NCBI RefSeq assembly: GCF_001465345.1
Contig: NZ_CP013655.1
Coordinates: 1,597,667-1,661,666 of the forward strand
Direction: 5' to 3'
DNA: 64,000 nt
Source of the DNA: Enterococcus rotai
GTDB taxonomy: Bacteria; Bacillota; Bacilli; Lactobacillales; Enterococcaceae
This document shows positions 43,485 to 52,526 of the stretch, piece after piece. Numbering within the stretch: the first letter of the stretch is position 1; every line of letters begins with the position of its first letter. Position numbers and translations under genes: made by a program. The notes under the pieces are model-generated. The model was not told the origin of the DNA. It searched no databases and was given only the letters and a program-made list of their open reading frames with translations.

Positions 43485-44327
43485 ATGGAAGAAATTAAAT
43501 CAGAACGACAAAAGATGATCGACGGCGAACTGTATTTTGCAGGAGATCCTGAATTAGCAACAGCGCGAAAATTTGCTAGAGAACAAATGAAGCTGATCAA
43601 TCGAGAAGAAGACACGCAGATTCGCCGTCAATTAGTTGAAGAAACCTTTGGCTCGACCGGAACAGGCAGTTATATCGAACCGTCGATTAGTTTTGACTAT
43701 GGTTTTAACATTCATGTGGGGAAAAATTTCTATGCGAATTTCAATAGTATTTTCTTAGATATTTGCCCAATCACGATTGGAGACAACTGCATGTTTGGAC
43801 CAAACGCTCAATTATATGCAGCTACACATCCACTACATCCAGTCAAACGAAACAGCGGTTTAGAATACGGAAAACCGATCACAATCGGTGACAATGTGTG
43901 GCTTGGCGGCGGTGTAATCATCGCACCTGGCGTGACATTAGGGAATAATGTGGTAGTAGCAGCTGGGGCTGTTGTAACCAAATCGTTTCCAGATAATTGT
44001 GTGATCGGCGGCAATCCTGCGAAAATCATCAAGGAAATAGAACTAGATGATAATAAGCAGTCTCCACTAATGAGCCAACGAGACAAAATCGATACTTTAG
44101 ATAAAAAAATCGTCGCTTTATTAGAAGAACGTATGGAAGTTGTCGAAGCAATCGTAGCAATCAAAAAGACGTCCGATACACAAATTTTAGATACAACTAG
44201 AGAACAAGACGTTTTAGCTAAAGTCGCGACGTATGTCCAAAATGAAGACTATCAAGAAGTCATCAAAGAAACGTATCAAGGAATTATGGATGCATCCAAA
44301 CATTTTCAGCAAAAACAACTAGATTAA
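43485..44327 (+). CDS. Fusion: maltose/galactoside O-acetyltransferase domain + AroQ chorismate mutase domain
   Basis: 280 aa, ATG 2 nt after the sirtuin stop, GAGGAGC upstream. Residues 1-188 are a hexapeptide-repeat sugar O-acetyltransferase (N-terminal Mac domain MIDGELYFAGDPELATARKFA; PITIGDNCMFGPNAQLYAATHPL with the catalytic His; VWLGGGVIIAPGVTLGNNVVVAAGAVVTKSF). Residues 198-280 form an AroQ chorismate mutase: RDKIDTLDKKIVALLEERMEVVEAI, the Lys of AIKK and the REQDV helix fit the active-site pattern. One continuous frame with no frameshift sign. The fusion partners have no known metabolic link. Domain calls are firm; combined function is unknown. Confidence 0.85.
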   Translation: MEEIKSERQKMIDGELYFAGDPELATARKFAREQMKLINREEDTQIRRQLVEETFGSTGTGSYIEPSISFDYGFNIHVGKNFYANFNSIFLDICPITIGDNCMFGPNAQLYAATHPLHPVKRNSGLEYGKPITIGDNVWLGGGVIIAPGVTLGNNVVVAAGAVVTKSFPDNCVIGGNPAKIIKEIELDDNKQSPLMSQRDKIDTLDKKIVALLEERMEVVEAIVAIKKTSDTQILDTTREQDVLAKVATYVQNEDYQEVIKETYQGIMDASKHFQQKQLD

Positions 44328-44348
44328 AGATGACAGGGAGGGATTTGA

Positions 44349-44867
44349 ATGGATGGCGTAAAAAGACGAGAAGCCATTTTACTACAATTAGAAACAACTG
44401 AAAAACCGATCAGTGCCAGTCGTTTTGCCAAAGAATTCAAGGTCAGCCGTCAAATCGTGGTAGGAGATGTTGCACTTTTAAGAGCGGCAGGGTATGAAAT
44501 TATTGCAACAGCTAGAGGGTACTTACTTGAAAGAGCAGAAGATCAGCAAGGGATTATTCGAAAAATTGCGTGTCAACACTCACCCGATCAAACCAAAGAT
44601 GAATTGTTGACGATTATCTCGCTAGGTGGAGAAGTTATCGATGTTATTGTTGAGCATCCTATTTACGGTGAGTTGACTGGTGGTTTGCATATCAAGACCA
44701 AAAAAGCAATAACAGAGTTTGTCGAGAATTATGAAAAGAACAGCACGACTTTATTGTCTGAGCTGACAGATGGTGTTCATCTGCATACGATTCGCTGTAA
44801 AGACGAAGCTACTTTTCAACAAATCAAAGCAGCACTAGAGCTAAAAAATATTTTATATAAAGGCTAA
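44349..44867 (+). CDS. niaR: NiaR-type nicotinate-responsive transcriptional repressor
   Basis: 172 aa, ATG about 7 nt after GGGAGG. N-terminal helix-turn-helix (RREAILLQLETTEKPISASRFAKEFKVSRQIVVGDVALLRAAGYEI) and C-terminal 3H domain with the characteristic histidines in EHPIYGELTGGLHI and DGVHLHTI, which bind a metal and nicotinate. NiaR represses NAD-precursor uptake and synthesis genes. Its co-occurrence with a sirtuin (which consumes NAD+ and releases nicotinamide) is notable. Operators for NiaR were not identified in this window. Confidence 0.85.
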   Translation: MDGVKRREAILLQLETTEKPISASRFAKEFKVSRQIVVGDVALLRAAGYEIIATARGYLLERAEDQQGIIRKIACQHSPDQTKDELLTIISLGGEVIDVIVEHPIYGELTGGLHIKTKKAITEFVENYEKNSTTLLSELTDGVHLHTIRCKDEATFQQIKAALELKNILYKG

Positions 44868-44921
44868 AAAACAATGATTTGAGATCAAACTAGTTTAGTT
44901 TATCTCGGGTCATTGTTTTTA
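44866..44921 (+). terminator. Terminator of the sirtuin-niaR operon
   Basis: AAAAACAATGA (44866-44876) with TCATTGTTTTT (44910-44920); inner GAGAT/ATCTC and AAACTAGTTT arms. Confidence 0.9.
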
Positions 44922-45090
44922 GTGTGAAATTCTTTGCTCTCTTAGTGGGTATGTAGTTATCACAATGCGATAATTGCGTATATTTTTTTTGTTACAAAAT
45001 AATTTTTAAAGGATCGTTAATTAGACCATTTTTGAATTTTAAAATACAAATGGCAAATCTCTATTTACTTTTTTGCTTTATAGATATAAA

Positions 45091-45106
45091 ATGTAAGCGT
45101 AACCAA
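45091..45106 (+). promoter_or_regulatory. Catabolite-responsive element (cre)
   Basis: ATGTAAGCGTAACCAA fits every fixed position of the consensus WTGNAANCGNWNNCWW. It lies 22 bp before the aldehyde dehydrogenase start, just behind a TATAAA-like -10, where CcpA-P-HPr binding would block transcription when sugar is plentiful. Confidence 0.75.
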
Positions 45107-45128
45107 AAATAAGAAGGGGTGTTTTTAA

Positions 45129-46625
45129 GTGAGTAGACCAATCGATGTTCGTAACACGGTGGATGGCACATATCAATTGTATATTGACGGCAAGTGGACA
45201 AATGGTTCAGGAAATCAGAAAATGACTAGTTATAATCCAAGTAATGGAGAAAAATTGGCAGATTTTGTTGATGCGACTCATGAGGATGTTGATCAGGCGA
45301 TCGCAGCGGCACAAGCTGCGTTCAAGACGTGGAAAGATGTGAATGTTACTACGCGCAGTAATTTATTGTTGGAAATCGCTGATTTGATCGATGCAAATAC
45401 AGAACATTTGGCTTTAGTTGAAACATTGGATAATGGTAAACCGCTACGTGAAACAATGTCGATTGATGTTCCAGCTACTGCAGATCACTTCCGTTATTTT
45501 GCTGGTGTGATTAGGGCCGAGGAAGGTTCTGTAAAAGACTTTGATCAAAATACGTTGTCCATTGTGCTTAAAGAACCGATCGGTGTTGTAGGTCAGATCA
45601 TTCCGTGGAATTTCCCGCTATTGATGGGCGCTTGGAAGTTAGCACCTGCTATTGCTGCGGGCAATACAGTTGTGATCCACCCATCTTCGACAACCTCTTT
45701 AAGTTTACTGGAACTATTTAAGTTATTGGATCAAGTTTTGCCAAAAGGTGTTGTGAATTTAATCACAGGTAAAGGGTCTGACTCTGGAAACTATATGTTG
45801 GAACACCAAGGCTTTGATAAATTAGCGTTTACAGGATCAACGGAAATTGGCTATACAGTTGCAAAGGCAGCAGCAGAGAAATTGATTCCAGCAACTTTAG
45901 AATTAGGTGGAAAATCAGCCAATATTATTTTTGATGATGCAAATTGGGAGCGAGCGTTAGAAGGCGTTCAATTAGGGATTTTATTTAACCAAGGACAGGT
46001 TTGTTGTGCTGGTTCTCGTGTTTTTGTTCAAGAGGGGATCTACGATAAATTTATAACAGCACTGAAAGAAAAATTTGAGAGTATCAAAGTCGGTCTCCCG
46101 TGGGAAACGGGTGTACAAATGGGTGCGCAAATCAATGAAAAACAATTAAAAGATATTTTAAAATATGTTGAAATCGGCACAAAAGAAGGGGCTAAACTGG
46201 TTACAGGTGGACGTAAAATCACTGAGAATGGCTTAGATAAAGGCGCATTTTTGGAACCCACGTTATTAGCAGACGCCAACAATGCGATGTGTATTGCACA
46301 AGAAGAAATATTTGGTCCAGTAGCAACTGTGATCAAGTTTAAATCAGAAGAAGAAGTGATTGCTTTAGCGAATCAATCTGATTATGGGTTAGGTGGAGCC
46401 GTATTCTCACAAAATATCAACACAGCCCTGCGTGTTGCTCGTAAAGTTAGAACTGGACGGATGTGGGTCAACACGTATAATCAATTGCCTGCTGGAGCTC
46501 CATTTGGCGGATATAAAAAATCTGGTATTGGACGTGAAACACATAAATCAATGCTAGATGCCTATACACAAATGAAGAATATTTATATTGTGACCAAAGA
46601 AGAGTCAGACGGATTATATAATTAA
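45129..46625 (+). CDS. NAD(P)-dependent aldehyde dehydrogenase
   Basis: 498 aa, GTG start with AAGGGG about 8 nt upstream. ALDH fold with all catalytic parts: IIPWNFPLLMGAWKLAPAIAAGNTVV, FTGSTEIGYTVA, ELGGKSANII (general-base Glu) and GQVCCAGSRVFV (nucleophile Cys, second Cys next to it), EEIFGPV. The sequence is of the AldA/acetaldehyde dehydrogenase (acetate-forming) type seen in enterococci. A perfect cre site lies in front, so it should be repressed by glucose. Confidence 0.9.
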   Translation: MSRPIDVRNTVDGTYQLYIDGKWTNGSGNQKMTSYNPSNGEKLADFVDATHEDVDQAIAAAQAAFKTWKDVNVTTRSNLLLEIADLIDANTEHLALVETLDNGKPLRETMSIDVPATADHFRYFAGVIRAEEGSVKDFDQNTLSIVLKEPIGVVGQIIPWNFPLLMGAWKLAPAIAAGNTVVIHPSSTTSLSLLELFKLLDQVLPKGVVNLITGKGSDSGNYMLEHQGFDKLAFTGSTEIGYTVAKAAAEKLIPATLELGGKSANIIFDDANWERALEGVQLGILFNQGQVCCAGSRVFVQEGIYDKFITALKEKFESIKVGLPWETGVQMGAQINEKQLKDILKYVEIGTKEGAKLVTGGRKITENGLDKGAFLEPTLLADANNAMCIAQEEIFGPVATVIKFKSEEEVIALANQSDYGLGGAVFSQNINTALRVARKVRTGRMWVNTYNQLPAGAPFGGYKKSGIGRETHKSMLDAYTQMKNIYIVTKEESDGLYN

Positions 46626-46628
46626 TAC

Positions 46629-46668
46629 AAAAAGCATCGCAACCAATTAGCTGCGATGCTTTTTATAA
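46629..46668. terminator. Bidirectional terminator, aldehyde dehydrogenase / ldh
   Basis: AAAAAGCATCGCA / TGCGATGCTTTTT, 13-bp stem between convergent genes. Confidence 0.92.
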
Positions 46669-47649
46669 TTAATTATTTTCAGCTTCAAATTTTTCAAAAG
46701 CAGATTTGATTACTTCTTTCAACGCATTTGCAGAAGCATTCATACGATCTTTTTCTGAATCAGTCAACGGAATTTCAATGACTTGTTTGATTCCTTGACG
46801 GTTGATTACAGCTGGTGCACCGATATAGATATCATTTTGTCCATACTCACCATCTAAATAAACAGAAAGTGGGAAAACAGAATCTTCATCGTCTAAAATC
46901 GCTTTTGTGATTCGGGCTAAAGCAGCGGCGATTCCATAGAATGTCGCCCCTTTTTTCTCAATGATCGAATACGCAGCATCTCGTACATTAAAGAATAAAT
47001 TGACCATCGCTTCTTCATCAACATCTGGATTGTTTTTAACCCATTCGTAAATTTGTAAGCCGGCAACATTGGCATGAGACCAAACTGGAAATTCAGTATC
47101 CCCATGTTCGCCTAGAATATAAGCATGGACGTTACGAGCATCTACATCTACTAATTCAGCGATTGCTTGACGGAAACGAGCTGAATCAAGTGAAGTTCCA
47201 GAACCGATAACGCGTTCCTTTGGAAATCCTGAGAATTTCCATGTAGAATAAGTTAAAATATCAACTGGATTAGCAGCAACTAAGAAAATTCCGCTAAAAC
47301 CAGAATCAACGATCGCTGTAACGATTTGTTTGTTGATCTTTAAGTTTTTGTGTACTAAATCAATCCGTGTTTCACCAGGTTTTTGTGCGGCACCTGCTGT
47401 TAAAACAACAAGGTCAGCATCGTGACAGTCGTCATATGTTGCGGCATAAATCTTTTTAGGAGAAGTAAAAGCTAACGCATGAGATAAATCAGCGGCATCT
47501 CCTTCAGTTTTCTTTGTATCTATATCAATAATACCAACTTCTTGAGCAATATTTTGAGTAACTAAGGCAAAAGCATAACTAGATCCGACAGCGCCATCTC
47601 CAACTAAAATTACCTTTTGGTGGTCTTTGTTCCCAACTGCTGCAGTCAT
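46669..47649 (-). CDS. ldh: L-lactate dehydrogenase
   Basis: 326 aa from the ATG at 47649 (AAAGGA 8 nt upstream); the ATG 9 bases earlier is too near the ribosome site. N-terminal Rossmann [18 protein letters not shown], substrate Arg in [23 protein letters not shown] with the catalytic His, and [15 protein letters not shown]-type lactic acid bacterial enzyme that regenerates NAD+ from NADH by reducing pyruvate. In E. faecalis ldh1 is the main enzyme and follows the aldehyde dehydrogenase gene as here. The promoter has a Rex-like site. Confidence 0.95.
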   Translation of the reverse strand: MTAAVGNKDHQKVILVGDGAVGSSYAFALVTQNIAQEVGIIDIDTKKTEGDAADLSHALAFTSPKKIYAATYDDCHDADLVVLTAGAAQKPGETRIDLVHKNLKINKQIVTAIVDSGFSGIFLVAANPVDILTYSTWKFSGFPKERVIGSGTSLDSARFRQAIAELVDVDARNVHAYILGEHGDTEFPVWSHANVAGLQIYEWVKNNPDVDEEAMVNLFFNVRDAAYSIIEKKGATFYGIAAALARITKAILDDEDSVFPLSVYLDGEYGQNDIYIGAPAVINRQGIKQVIEIPLTDSEKDRMNASANALKEVIKSAFEKFEAENN

Positions 47650-47687
47650 GTGTATCATTCCTTTCAGATAATTGTTTTATCACAATG

Positions 47688-47718
47688 ATAATACCACCGT
47701 TTGTGAGGTTTGTCACGT
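47688..47718 (-). promoter_or_regulatory. ldh promoter overlapped by a Rex-like operator
   Basis: On the minus strand: -35 GTGACA (47716-47711), 17 bp, -10 TATTAT (47693-47688). TTGTGAGGTTTGTCACGT (47701-47718) is a near-palindrome of the Rex type (TTGTGA-N6-TCACAA, two mismatches in the last two bases) and covers the -35. Rex would repress ldh when NADH/NAD+ is low and release it when NADH rises. Confidence 0.7.
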
Positions 47719-47868
47719 TTTTTGTTTTTTATATTAATACAGTTTTTCAAGGTGTTTCATAAGAAAACTCTTTCATGTGCGCTATTTCACTATTTGTGTT
47801 TTGGTCAACATTTTTTTCTGTAATGAAGCTTACAGCTTTTTTAAGAATTTAAAAGCATCGGCAAACGT

Positions 47869-47987
47869 TTGTTTTATGGTATAATTATAAAAAAAACTGG
47901 GCAGAGGATTTTCCTGCTCGGGTATTTTGTGTTGGAGAATGAATAGATGGTGATAAAAGCACCTTTTAATAAGGAGAATATAGATAA
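47869..47987 (+). promoter_or_regulatory. pth promoter and leader
   Basis: Extended -10 TGGTATAAT (47877-47885) with a poor -35. The leader holds a small hairpin GGGCAGAGGA/TCCTGCTC and ends at AAGGAG before the pth start. Confidence 0.55.
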
Positions 47988-48554
47988 ATGAAAATGATCG
48001 TCGGATTAGGCAATCCAGGAAGTAAGTATCGAGAAACGAAACACAATATTGGGTTTATCACGTTGGATGAGATTGCTCATCGCTACAATGCCACATTTAA
48101 TAGTAGTCAATTTGAAGCCGATATTGCTGAATTTTTTATAGGAACGGAAAAGATCATGCTAGTCAAACCGCTGACATTTATGAATGAATCCGGTCGTTCA
48201 GTTGGGCCATTAATGACTTATTACGGCGTTGAAGAAGAAGACTTGATCGTAATTTACGATGATTTAGATTTAGAAATCGGTAAGATTCGTCTACGCCAGA
48301 AAGGCAGTGCAGGTGGACATAATGGCATTAAAAGCTTGATCGCACATTTGGGCACAAATGTGTTTCCAAGAATCAAGATCGGCATTGGTCGTCCTATCGG
48401 GAGTAACACTGTCGTTCATCACGTGCTGACTGGGTTTCCTAAAGACAAGCATGAAGAAATTTTATTAGCTGTGAAAAATGCAGCGGATGCAGCGATTTAT
48501 GCGTGTGAAGGTCATACCTTTGTCGATACGATGAATCAATTTAATGGGAAATAA
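47988..48554 (+). CDS. pth: Peptidyl-tRNA hydrolase
   Basis: 188 aa, ATG after AAGGAG. Pth signature: IVGLGNPGSKYRETKHNIGF (His20 and Asn10 region), the LVKPLTFMNESGRSVGP strand, YDDLDL and GGHNGIKSLI. It recycles peptidyl-tRNA released from ribosomes. 33 nt before mfd, as in Bacillus and other Firmicutes. Confidence 0.96.
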   Translation: MKMIVGLGNPGSKYRETKHNIGFITLDEIAHRYNATFNSSQFEADIAEFFIGTEKIMLVKPLTFMNESGRSVGPLMTYYGVEEEDLIVIYDDLDLEIGKIRLRQKGSAGGHNGIKSLIAHLGTNVFPRIKIGIGRPIGSNTVVHHVLTGFPKDKHEEILLAVKNAADAAIYACEGHTFVDTMNQFNGK

Positions 48555-48587
48555 GTAGAATAAAAAGCATAGAAGGAGGAGCCTGTT

Positions 48588-51500
48588 TTGAACATCATTG
48601 AACGGATTGGCGCAAGTGAACTAGCCCGAGATTGGCAAACGCAGTTAACAGGAAATACCCGCCAATTGATTACTGGCTTAGCTGGCTCAGCCAAGACATT
48701 GGTTATGACCAGTGGGTTTAAACAAAAAAATAAAAAAGTCGTTGTGGCTGTTCCAAATCTTTATTATGGGAATCAGCTAGTTGAAGACTTTCGTAATATT
48801 TTATCAGATGAAGAAGTGTACCTATTTCCTGTAGATGAGGTTTTATCAGCTGAAATGGCTTTTTCTTCGCCGGAAGCTAGGGCAGAAAGGGTTGCAGCGC
48901 TAAACTTTCTTTTGACAGATCAAGCGGGAATCATTGTGGTGCCTGTAGCTGGGTTAAGAAAGTACTTGCCGAGTAAACAGACTTGGGGACAAGCTCAGCT
49001 TCACTGGGAACTTGGTGGTGAAATTGAGCTAGATACTTTGGCGCAGCAATTGGTCTTAATGGGCTATCAACGTGAGTCTTTAGTGGGGAAACCTGGTGAT
49101 TTCAGCATTCGAGGAAGTATTGTCGATGTCTATCCACTGAACTCTGACTATCCAGTTCGAGCAGAATTGTTTGATATCGAGATCGATTCTTTGCGTTATT
49201 TTGAAGCAGATACGCAGCGATCAGTCGGCAACATTGAATCTGTGACGCTTTCGCCGATGACAGACTTAGTCTTTTCGAAAGCAGATTTGATTCATGGGGA
49301 AAAACAATTAACGAATGCTTTAGAAAAACGAGTGGCAATTGTGAAAGACGCTGCTGAAAAAGACTTTCTCCAAGATTATTTTGGTCAGTTGGCAACATCC
49401 TGGAATCAAGGGATTCCTACCGATACAGCCCATTACTATACAGACCTTCTATATGAAACTAAGACAACCTTGCTTGATTATCTACCAGAAGATAGCTTGG
49501 TCTTTATTGATGATTATGCTCGTATCTTAGAGGCAGAACGTGAGATAATTCGTGAAGAAAATGAGTGGCAAGTTCTTAAATTAGAAGAAATGCGCGTTTT
49601 TCCTGAACAGACTTTTGGTTTAGAGTTTCATGAGCAAGTACGGAAAATGACTTTTGCAACAACCTTCTTTTCATTATTTCAAAAAGGGATGGGCAATCTC
49701 CGTTTTCAAGCGGTTCATAACTTCCAATATCGCTCAATGCAGCAATTTTTTGGTCAAATGCCATTATTAAAAACTGAAATGGATCGTTGGCAAAAACAAG
49801 ATCAAACGGTTGTGGTATTTGTCCCAACGAAAGAACGGAGTCAAAAAGTTGAAGAACTGTTTCGGGATTTCGACATTGCTAGCGTGACTGCTGCAGCTGA
49901 CCGTTTAATAGAAGGAAAAATTCAAATCGTTCAAGGTTCCTTGCAGTCAGGTTTTGAACTCCCTGTGGAAAAACTCGTCACCATCACCGAAAAAGAAATT
50001 TTCCATACAACGACCAAAAAAAGAGCCAGACGTCAAACTGTTTCTAATGCGGAAAGATTAAAAAGCTATAGTGATTTAAAAAATGGTGACTATGTTGTTC
50101 ACGCAAACCATGGGATCGGGAAATATATTGGAATGCAGACCTTGGAAGTCGATGGTGTTCACCAAGATTACATCACGATTTTATATCAAAATGACGACAA
50201 ACTGTTTATTCCCGTTACGCAACTAAATCTGATACAGAAATTCGTTGCTTCTGAATCGAAATCGCCGAAAGTGAATAAATTGGGCGGTAGCGAGTGGAGT
50301 AAAACAAAACGAAAAGTTACGTCTAAAATCGAAGACATTGCAGATGATTTGATTCAATTATATGCATCCAGAGAATCGGAAAAAGGCTATGCTTTTCCAC
50401 CAGATGATGCGTATCAAAAAGAATTTGAAGATGCATTTCCCTATAGTGAAACAGACGATCAGTTACGTAGTACGGCTGAAATTAAACATGATATGGAAAA
50501 AACACGACCAATGGATCGTTTATTAGTTGGTGATGTGGGGTATGGGAAAACAGAAGTGGCTTTACGTGCGGCTTTTAAAGCAATCAATAACAATAAACAA
50601 GTAGCCTTTCTAGTTCCAACCACGATTTTAGCTCAGCAACATTATGAAACGATGGTAGATCGTTTTGAAGGGTTTCCAGTAGAAGTGGGTTTATTAAGCC
50701 GCTTTAGAACGAAAAAACAACAAAGAGAAACTATCGAAAAAATCAAACATGGTCAAGTGGATATTGTTGTAGGAACACATCGTTTACTTTCTCAAGATGT
50801 GCAATTCAGCGATTTAGGTTTACTAGTGATTGATGAAGAACAACGCTTTGGTGTAAAACATAAAGAACGTTTAAAACAACTGCGAGCACAAGTTGATGTT
50901 TTAACCTTGACTGCAACACCGATTCCAAGGACTCTGCATATGTCGATGCTTGGCGTACGTGATTTATCTGTTATTGAAACGCCACCGGAAAATCGTTATC
51001 CGATCCAGACCTATGTAATGGAGCATAATCCAGGTGCGATTAGAGAAGCGATTGAAAGAGAAATGGCGCGAGATGGACAAGTTTTTTATCTCTATAATCG
51101 TGTAGATACGATTGAGCAAAAAGTGGAAGAAATCCAAGCCTTGGTTCCAGAGGCTAGAATTGCTTATGCACATGGGCAAATGACCGAAGTTCAACTAGAA
51201 AATACCTTGTTTGACTTTATTGAGCGACAATACGACGTTTTAGTGACGACTACAATTATTGAAACGGGTGTTGATATTCCCAATGCGAATACGTTATTTG
51301 TAGAAAATGCTGATTACATGGGCTTATCAACCTTGTATCAATTACGTGGTAGAGTTGGCCGAAGCAATCGTGTGGCGTATGCCTATTTTATGTACGAACA
51401 GCAAAAGATTTTAAACGAAGTTAGTGAAAAACGATTAGAAGCGATCAAAGACTTCACTGAACTAGGATCAGGCTTTAAAATTGCGATGCGCGATTTATCG

Positions 51501-52121
51501 ATTCGTGGTGCAGGAAATTTATTAGGCGCTCAGCAACATGGCTTTATCGATTCAGTCGGCTTTGACATGTATTCACAAATGCTTTCAGAAGCAGTCGCCC
51601 GTAAACAAGGGAAAAATATTCAAGATCAAAAAACATCTGTTGAGATTGATCTAGGAATTGACGCCTATTTACCAACTAGTTATATTTCGGATGAACGTCA
51701 AAAAATTGAGATTTACAAACGAATTCGTCAACTTGAAAATAGAGATATGTATGATGAACTTGAAGCAGATCTGCTTGATCGTTTTGGCGAATATCCCGAT
51801 GAAGTCGCTCATTTATTAACGACTGGGCAAATTAAAATGGATGGTGATCGCGCCTTAGTGGAAACAATCCGTAAGAGACAACAAGAAATTACGTTTACTT
51901 TGAGCAAAATCGGGACGAAAACGTATAATGTAGAACAAATTTTTGAAGCATTATCACACACTCAGTTAAAAGCAGATCTTGCTGTTGACAATGAAAAAAT
52001 GTCGATTCGCTTGAAACTGCCTAAAGATATGAAAGAAGCTGCTTGGCTGCAGGAAGTTGCCTTGTTTACGACAGCTTTGAGGCAAGAAAAGTATAAGACT
52101 GCCATTGCTGAGGCAGAATGA
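48588..52121 (+). CDS. mfd: Transcription-repair coupling factor
   Basis: 1177 aa, TTG start 8 nt after AAGGAGG. N-terminal UvrB-like part, RNA polymerase-interaction domain (DYVVHANHGIGKYIGMQ), SF2 helicase motor with Walker A LLVGDVGYGKTEVALRA, DEEQRFGVKHKE (DEEQ box), TATPIPRTLHMS, GVDIPNANTLFV and LRGRVGRSNRVAYAY, and a C-terminal inhibitory domain. It removes stalled RNA polymerase and recruits UvrA. Immediately after its stop (52119-52121) a repeat array starts. Confidence 0.96.
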   Translation: MNIIERIGASELARDWQTQLTGNTRQLITGLAGSAKTLVMTSGFKQKNKKVVVAVPNLYYGNQLVEDFRNILSDEEVYLFPVDEVLSAEMAFSSPEARAERVAALNFLLTDQAGIIVVPVAGLRKYLPSKQTWGQAQLHWELGGEIELDTLAQQLVLMGYQRESLVGKPGDFSIRGSIVDVYPLNSDYPVRAELFDIEIDSLRYFEADTQRSVGNIESVTLSPMTDLVFSKADLIHGEKQLTNALEKRVAIVKDAAEKDFLQDYFGQLATSWNQGIPTDTAHYYTDLLYETKTTLLDYLPEDSLVFIDDYARILEAEREIIREENEWQVLKLEEMRVFPEQTFGLEFHEQVRKMTFATTFFSLFQKGMGNLRFQAVHNFQYRSMQQFFGQMPLLKTEMDRWQKQDQTVVVFVPTKERSQKVEELFRDFDIASVTAAADRLIEGKIQIVQGSLQSGFELPVEKLVTITEKEIFHTTTKKRARRQTVSNAERLKSYSDLKNGDYVVHANHGIGKYIGMQTLEVDGVHQDYITILYQNDDKLFIPVTQLNLIQKFVASESKSPKVNKLGGSEWSKTKRKVTSKIEDIADDLIQLYASRESEKGYAFPPDDAYQKEFEDAFPYSETDDQLRSTAEIKHDMEKTRPMDRLLVGDVGYGKTEVALRAAFKAINNNKQVAFLVPTTILAQQHYETMVDRFEGFPVEVGLLSRFRTKKQQRETIEKIKHGQVDIVVGTHRLLSQDVQFSDLGLLVIDEEQRFGVKHKERLKQLRAQVDVLTLTATPIPRTLHMSMLGVRDLSVIETPPENRYPIQTYVMEHNPGAIREAIEREMARDGQVFYLYNRVDTIEQKVEEIQALVPEARIAYAHGQMTEVQLENTLFDFIERQYDVLVTTTIIETGVDIPNANTLFVENADYMGLSTLYQLRGRVGRSNRVAYAYFMYEQQKILNEVSEKRLEAIKDFTELGSGFKIAMRDLSIRGAGNLLGAQQHGFIDSVGFDMYSQMLSEAVARKQGKNIQDQKTSVEIDLGIDAYLPTSYISDERQKIEIYKRIRQLENRDMYDELEADLLDRFGEYPDEVAHLLTTGQIKMDGDRALVETIRKRQQEITFTLSKIGTKTYNVEQIFEALSHTQLKADLAVDNEKMSIRLKLPKDMKEAAWLQEVALFTTALRQEKYKTAIAEAE

Positions 52122-52512
52122 AAATGAGCCTGATCAGCATTTAGACTTATCCAGCTTCACAGGCTAACCTCTCGGAAAAAAGATAAAATCCGCATGTGAC
52201 AAAAAGCGTCACCTTCGTATTTTCCTATTTTTCAGTCGAGGTTAAACGAGCCTATTCAGCATTTAGACTTATCCAGCTTTACAGGCTAGCTCTTCGGGAA
52301 AAAGATAAAAATCGCATGTGACCAAGAGCGTCACAGTCAATTTTTCCTATTTTCCAGTCAGAGCTAAACGAGCCTGTTCAGCTTTTAGACGTATCTAGCT
52401 TCATGAGCCAGTCTCTCGGGAAAAAGATAAAAATAGAGTGAGGCAAAAAGCACCTCAATCGATTTTTTCTATTTTCCAGTCGAGACTAAACGGGCTCATT
52501 CAGCTTTTAGAA
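52122..52512 (+). repeat. Hairpin repeat array, 3 full copies plus a 3' remnant
   Basis: Same family as at 16821-17072; period 121-122 bp. Cores: 52161-52253, 52283-52375, 52404-52498. The stretch right after the mfd stop (GAGCCTGATCAGCATTTAGA) equals the junction that follows a full copy, so part of a further copy lies against mfd. Stems change by compensation: outer AGGCT/AGCCT or TGAGCC/GGCTCA; second AACCTC/GAGGTT, AGCTCT/AGAGCT, AGTCTC/GAGACT; apical GTGAC/GTCAC or TGAGG/CCTCA. The internal loop AGAT opposite CCTA is kept in copies 3 and 4; the third copy here has TCTA. The array ends just before the ribosome site of the flippase gene. Confidence 0.8.
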
Positions 52513-52526
52513 TCGGAGGTAATGCA

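Noticed and set aside
47671..47686. ATTGT...ACAAT palindrome as the Rex site of ldh
   Set aside because: The spacing between half-sites is too short for Rex; the site at 47701-47718 fits better and covers the -35.
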